DNA of 64,000 bases from Micromonospora sp. MA102 (GTDB lineage: Bacteria > Actinomycetota > Actinomycetes > Mycobacteriales > Micromonosporaceae), in contig NZ_JAMWEG010000009.1 in the NCBI RefSeq assembly GCF_025460765.1, positions 237,632 through 301,631 of the forward strand, in the 5' to 3' direction. The notes under the pieces are model-generated. The model saw nothing but the letters and a program-made list of their open reading frames with translations. It had not been told where the DNA came from and made no database searches. This document shows positions 61,043 through 64,000 of this stretch, piece by piece. Within the stretch, counting starts at the first letter, position 1. Every line of letters starts with the position of its first letter. The position numbers and the translations under genes are program-made.

Positions 61043-61094
61043 GCCTGACACGGTAGCCGGTCCACCGCCCCGCGCGCAGACCGGAACGCCCTGC

Positions 61095-61541
61095 TCAGTC
61101 GCGCCGGTAGCTCTCGGCGTAGTAGTTCCCGACCTGCTCGCGGTAGTCGGCGCGGTCGAAGTCGTCCTGGTCGAAGGCGGGTGACTCCTTGACCTGGTCC
61201 CGGGTGCGGTCCACGTGCACGGCGCGCTCCAGGTGGTCGACCCGGGCCACCGTGCCGACCGGCAGCAGCACCTTCCGGCCGAAGATCCACGGCCCGGTGT
61301 CCACCACCAGGTAGCCCGCTCCCGCGTCCTCACTCGCCCGGTCGATCGCGCCGATCCGGCCGTCGGTCGCCTCGACGTGATAGCCCGTCAGGTCGATCGG
61401 GGTGCCCGGGCCGGGCGCGTCGGGGCCGTCGCCGGCGGCGCCCTCGGACCGCTGCCGCGGCACGTCGTCCGGGCGGGTCTGCTCGTAGCCGCCGGCCAGG
61501 GCCGACGGGTCCCGCCAGAGCCACGGATTGAACGGCTGCAT
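61095..61541 (-). CDS. PRC-barrel domain protein
   Basis: A 148-residue protein. After an N-terminal segment rich in Trp/Pro (MQPFNPWLWRDPSALAGG) and a linker, a PRC-barrel is visible: LTGYHVEATDGRIGAIDRAS, then GAGYLVVDTGPWIFGRKVLL and PVGTVARVDH. The C-terminus resembles stress-response PRC proteins. CGGAGG 6 nt before the ATG at 61541 fixes the start; the open frame upstream is ignored. PRC-barrels mediate protein or RNA contacts; the function here is unknown. Confidence 0.85.
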   Translation of the reverse strand: MQPFNPWLWRDPSALAGGYEQTRPDDVPRQRSEGAAGDGPDAPGPGTPIDLTGYHVEATDGRIGAIDRASEDAGAGYLVVDTGPWIFGRKVLLPVGTVARVDHLERAVHVDRTRDQVKESPAFDQDDFDRADYREQVGNYYAESYRRD

Positions 61542-61826
61542 GCTGCACCTCCGGGTGTCGTCGCGTCGCCACCCGAACAGTGCCCGATGGGCGAATCCGG
61601 GAAACACGAATGCAATTCCGAATTCATGGGAGGGCGATTCTGCGAGATACCTCATAATCGACCCCGCAGATCTGTCTGTCAGCTCCCGCCGAGGTCAGGG
61701 GCGGTGTCGCGGCCGGCCAGCACACCGGAATGCGGACCGGAGTGTCCACCGCACACATTCGGCGGGGCCGACGGCCGCACCATTCTGATCCCGCGTCCGA
61801 ATCGGCACCAGCGAAAGGAAACGCAG

Positions 61827-62294
61827 ATGCAGCGGGTCATTGGACGAATCGGGGTGGCGGCGGCCGGGGCGGCCGTCCTGGTGGCGGTGGCGGGCACCGG
61901 CGCGGGGGCCGCCGCGGTCAACCCGTACACCCCGGAGGCGCTCTGCGGGCTCGGCTTCACCGCCGTCGACCAGGACCCAATCCACGACGCCGCCACCGGC
62001 GCGCGGCTCGGCACCGTCCACCTTCTCCGCAACCCCCTCACCGGGTACGGCTGCACGGTCACCCTCAAGTCCGCGTACGTCGGCACGCTCACCGGCACCC
62101 GCGTCTACCTCGCCCCGGAGTGGACGCCCACCGGTCTGGACGAGGGCAGCCGGCGCTACGCCGCCGGCCCGGTCCACCGCTACCTCGGCGTCGGTTGCGC
62201 GATCTGGGGCGGCTCGATGACCGATCCCGCCGGCGTCGTCCACCACCACGACCGGGCGAACCCGGCGATCGGCGGGGCGGTCACCTGCTTCTGA
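61827..62294 (+). CDS. Secreted SapA-like protein
   Basis: A 155-residue exported protein; the signal ends in AGTGAGAAA. The mature part VNPYTPEALCGLGFTAVDQD recalls Streptomyces spore-associated protein A and carries four Cys likely in disulfides. AAAGGAAACG precedes the ATG. It is divergent from the PRC-barrel gene over 285 bp, in which a CATAAT -10-like box (about 61653) is the only signal noticed. Role unknown; SapA coats spores. Confidence 0.75.
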   Translation: MQRVIGRIGVAAAGAAVLVAVAGTGAGAAAVNPYTPEALCGLGFTAVDQDPIHDAATGARLGTVHLLRNPLTGYGCTVTLKSAYVGTLTGTRVYLAPEWTPTGLDEGSRRYAAGPVHRYLGVGCAIWGGSMTDPAGVVHHHDRANPAIGGAVTCF

Positions 62295-62355
62295 CCACCC
62301 GGCGGCGGGCCGGATTCGCGCGGCGCGCGGGCCGGCCCGCCGTTACGGTCGCCAG

Positions 62356-62925
62356 GTGGGCAGGATGCGGGGAATCCACGAGCGGCCGGCCGGGCTCACC
62401 TACCAGCCCGACCTGGTCGACGACGACGAGGAACGTTCCCTGGTCGCCGCCCTCGACGCCCTCGACTTCCATGAGGTCCGCATGCACGGGCAGATCGCCC
62501 GGCGCACGGTCCGGCACTTCGGCTACGACTACGACTACGGCTCCTTCCAGCTCACGGCCACCGAGGCGCTGCCCGTGGCACTGCGCTGGGTACGCGAGCG
62601 GTGCGCGGCGCTCGCCGGGGTCGACCCCGAGGTGCTCGCCCAGACGCTCGTGACGCGCTACCCGCCGGACTCGGTCATCGGGTGGCACCGCGACGCACCG
62701 GCCTTCGGGCCGACCGTCGTCGGCCTCTCGCTGGGCTCCGCGTGCCTGTTGCGGTTCCAACGTGGGACCGCAGAGGACCGCCGGGTGTACGAGCTGGAGC
62801 TGGCGCCCCGCTCGGGGTACGCGCTCACCGGGGCGGCCCGGACCGCGTGGCAGCACAGCATCCCGCCGGTTCCGGCGCTGCGCTATTCGCTGACCTTCCG
62901 CATGCTCCGGTCCGCGCCCGCCTGA
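62356..62925 (+). CDS. AlkB-like 2-oxoglutarate/Fe(II) dioxygenase
   Basis: A 189-residue AlkB-family enzyme. The iron ligands are H and D in IGWHRDAPAFG and the later His in WQHSIPP; the 2-oxoglutarate Arg is in LRYSLTFRML. YPPDSVIGWHRD and VVGLSLGSACLLRFQ match. It may repair alkylated DNA or RNA by oxidative demethylation. A TACGGT -10 box (62344-62349) lies 6 nt before the GTG, so it is probably leaderless. Confidence 0.9.
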   Translation: MGRMRGIHERPAGLTYQPDLVDDDEERSLVAALDALDFHEVRMHGQIARRTVRHFGYDYDYGSFQLTATEALPVALRWVRERCAALAGVDPEVLAQTLVTRYPPDSVIGWHRDAPAFGPTVVGLSLGSACLLRFQRGTAEDRRVYELELAPRSGYALTGAARTAWQHSIPPVPALRYSLTFRMLRSAPA

Positions 62926-62995
62926 CCTGACCCGGGACTACCTCCTGGTCGCGGCCCTGCCCTGGCGCCCCGGCGCGCTGGCATACTGGCCAGCC

Positions 62996-63250
62996 ATGGT
63001 GCTGTCGCGCGGCTGGTCGCTGTTCCTGGTCGGGGTCGGTGTGTGGACCTGGGTGATCTGGCCAAGGTTCGCGGCCGCCATCTGGAACGACCCGCGGGCG
63101 TGGTCGGCCGGCACGGTCGGCGAGGGCAGCCCGACCAGCTTCCTCTGGGTGCACGCGCTGCTCATCGCGGCGTCGTTGGCCATCGGCACGACCGTCGGGG
63201 CGCTCGGCATTCGGGGCTGGCTGGCGGACCGCCGCCGGCGGAGCGCCTGA
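62996..63250 (+). CDS. SCO4848-family membrane protein
   Basis: An 84-residue protein with two helices (GWSLFLVGVGVWTWVIWPRF and VHALLIAASLAIGTTVGALG) and the family's FLWVH motif and basic end. It matches the actinobacterial SCO4848 family of unknown function. CATACT (62982-62987) 8 nt before the ATG is a possible leaderless promoter. It precedes the rRNA operon. Confidence 0.8.
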   Translation: MVLSRGWSLFLVGVGVWTWVIWPRFAAAIWNDPRAWSAGTVGEGSPTSFLWVHALLIAASLAIGTTVGALGIRGWLADRRRRSA

Positions 63251-63435
63251 GCGCCGCTGGGCGGGGCGGGGTTCGGACAAGGTTCGGCGCCGCCCGGGAC
63301 TGCCGGAGTGCTGTCTCTCCCGTTGCCCGGGCGGGTCCCCGCCCGTCGAAGCGGGGTGACTCCGCCGCCGCAGCCCCACTGAGCAGGCCAGATAGCCCGG
63401 CGGTAATGGTGTGACGCGGGACGCTACCCCTGGAT

Positions 63436-63465
63436 TTGACGATCAAACCCGAACCCGCGTAACTT
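63436..63465 (+). promoter_or_regulatory. Putative rrn promoter P1
   Basis: TTGACG and TAACTT separated by 18 bp, upstream of the rRNA operon leader. Confidence 0.6.
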
Positions 63466-63604
63466 TCTCTCTGCCAGCGCGGAACGGGGCAAACGGGACG
63501 AACATCCCGAGGGCCGCGGACCGGGCTCGGTGCCCGGAACCACCGAGGTTGCACCTCGTCGGAGCCGGGCCGGGCGGGGCTCACCGAAACGCCGCAGGGC
63601 GGAT

Positions 63605-63633
63605 TTGGCGGAGCGGAACCGACCGAGTAAGGT
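63605..63633 (+). promoter_or_regulatory. Putative rrn promoter P2
   Basis: TTGGCG and TAAGGT separated by 17 bp. Confidence 0.55.
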
Positions 63634-63777
63634 TGACGACCGGCAGGGCACCGGGCGAGCTAGCGGGAGACCGCAGCGGCCGGCCTGCCAAATCCGATGA
63701 CCAAGCACAGCGGTTCGCCGCTGCGCGAGTTCAGCGGCGCCGACCCGTACGAAGCGTGACAGACCGGGACACACGGT

Positions 63778-63806
63778 TTGACACGGCAGAGACGGTAAGG
63801 TAACGT
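63778..63806 (+). promoter_or_regulatory. rrn promoter P3 (strongest match)
   Basis: TTGACA and TAACGT separated by 17 bp; an overlapping TAAGGT lies at 63796-63801. This is the closest consensus match before the pre-16S leader. Confidence 0.8.
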
Positions 63807-64000
63807 AGTAAAAGTGCCCGGCGCGAGAGCGGCGGGTGTGGTTGAACGAAATGCCCCGGATGGTGGCTCCGCGGATGTGGGGTTTCCGGATGGTGTGTGG
63901 TTGTTCTTTGAGAACTCAACAGGGTGCTTGATAAGCCAGTGCCAAATTGATTTATACCCCGGACTGGCAGGTCTTCTTCGGAGGGTTCTGCTGGTTGGGA
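63807..64000 (+). ncRNA. rRNA operon leader (pre-16S), partial
   Basis: Contains TTGTTCTTTGAGAACTCAAC (63900-63919), the boxA-like/processing sequence that precedes 16S rRNA in actinobacteria. The 16S gene itself starts beyond the right edge of the window; no mature rRNA sequence is present. Confidence 0.85.

Noticed and set aside
63900..64000. Start of 16S rRNA
   Set aside because: Only leader and processing sequence are present; the mature 16S 5' end is not reached.

Overview
The window is a very GC-rich chromosomal segment from an actinomycete, most likely a Micromonosporaceae member (Micromonospora-like). This rests on the GC content, frequent GTG starts, many 4-nt ATGA/GTGA overlaps, leaderless genes, and families typical of these bacteria: SCO6745 family, SCO4848 family, FeS-type SoxR, an IdeR-type iron box and a SapA-like secreted protein. 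No database search was possible, so genus and gene names come from motif recognition. The sequence enters inside a gene at the left edge and ends in the leader of a ribosomal RNA operon; the 16S gene itself lies beyond the right edge.

Layout. 1-3242: a glycerol-1-phosphate-dehydrogenase-like enzyme next to a nucleotidyltransferase, then a helix-turn-helix protein, a NUDIX hydrolase and a CBS-pair protein. 3311-22985: a large cell-surface polysaccharide locus. A six-gene translationally coupled minus-strand operon encodes a Wzz-like co-polymerase, a DUF3048 lipoprotein, a Wzy/ligase-like membrane protein, a kinase-fold protein, a sulfotransferase and a Wzx flippase. It is followed by a GH26-like lipoprotein and a secreted propeller/malectin protein. 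Facing it are a GT14 transferase, a second sulfotransferase and a plus-strand operon of PssD, PssE, a third sulfotransferase and a GT2. A second GH26-like protein and a CysQ phosphatase close the block. Three sulfotransferases plus a PAP-recycling phosphatase suggest that the polymer, or a linked glycolipid, is sulfated. No priming glycosyltransferase is seen here.

23186-33578: mostly housekeeping and membrane genes (aminotransferase, CorA, cyclophilin, rhomboid, thiolase) and a secreted repeat protein. 33648-36440: a two-component system with a putative lipoprotein output. 36622-45817: a GT2, a split transketolase divergent from soxR, a quinone oxidoreductase, a P-loop kinase, tRNA-Ser, a PEBP protein, a methyltransferase, a large membrane protein and an iron-regulated FhuF-like reductase. 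46126-51317: an HTH-peptide deformylase fusion, a flavohaemoprotein, a CPBP protease-like protein and an Ala/Pro/Lys-rich protein. 51451-52400: tRNA-Ser, tRNA-Arg and a broken integrase, the remains of an integrated element. 52396-57685: an LtrA-like protein, SRPBCC and VOC proteins, a DrrAB-like ABC exporter and an ArsR-SRPBCC pair. 57726-63250: argS and trpS, each preceded by a short leaderless reading frame and a perfect hairpin, then small secreted, membrane and AlkB-like genes. 63436-64000: tandem rrn promoters and the pre-16S leader.

The signals most worth a second look are the Arg-rich leader peptide in front of argS, the sulfated-polysaccharide locus with its degenerate tyrosine-kinase-like co-polymerase, and the HTH-deformylase fusion.
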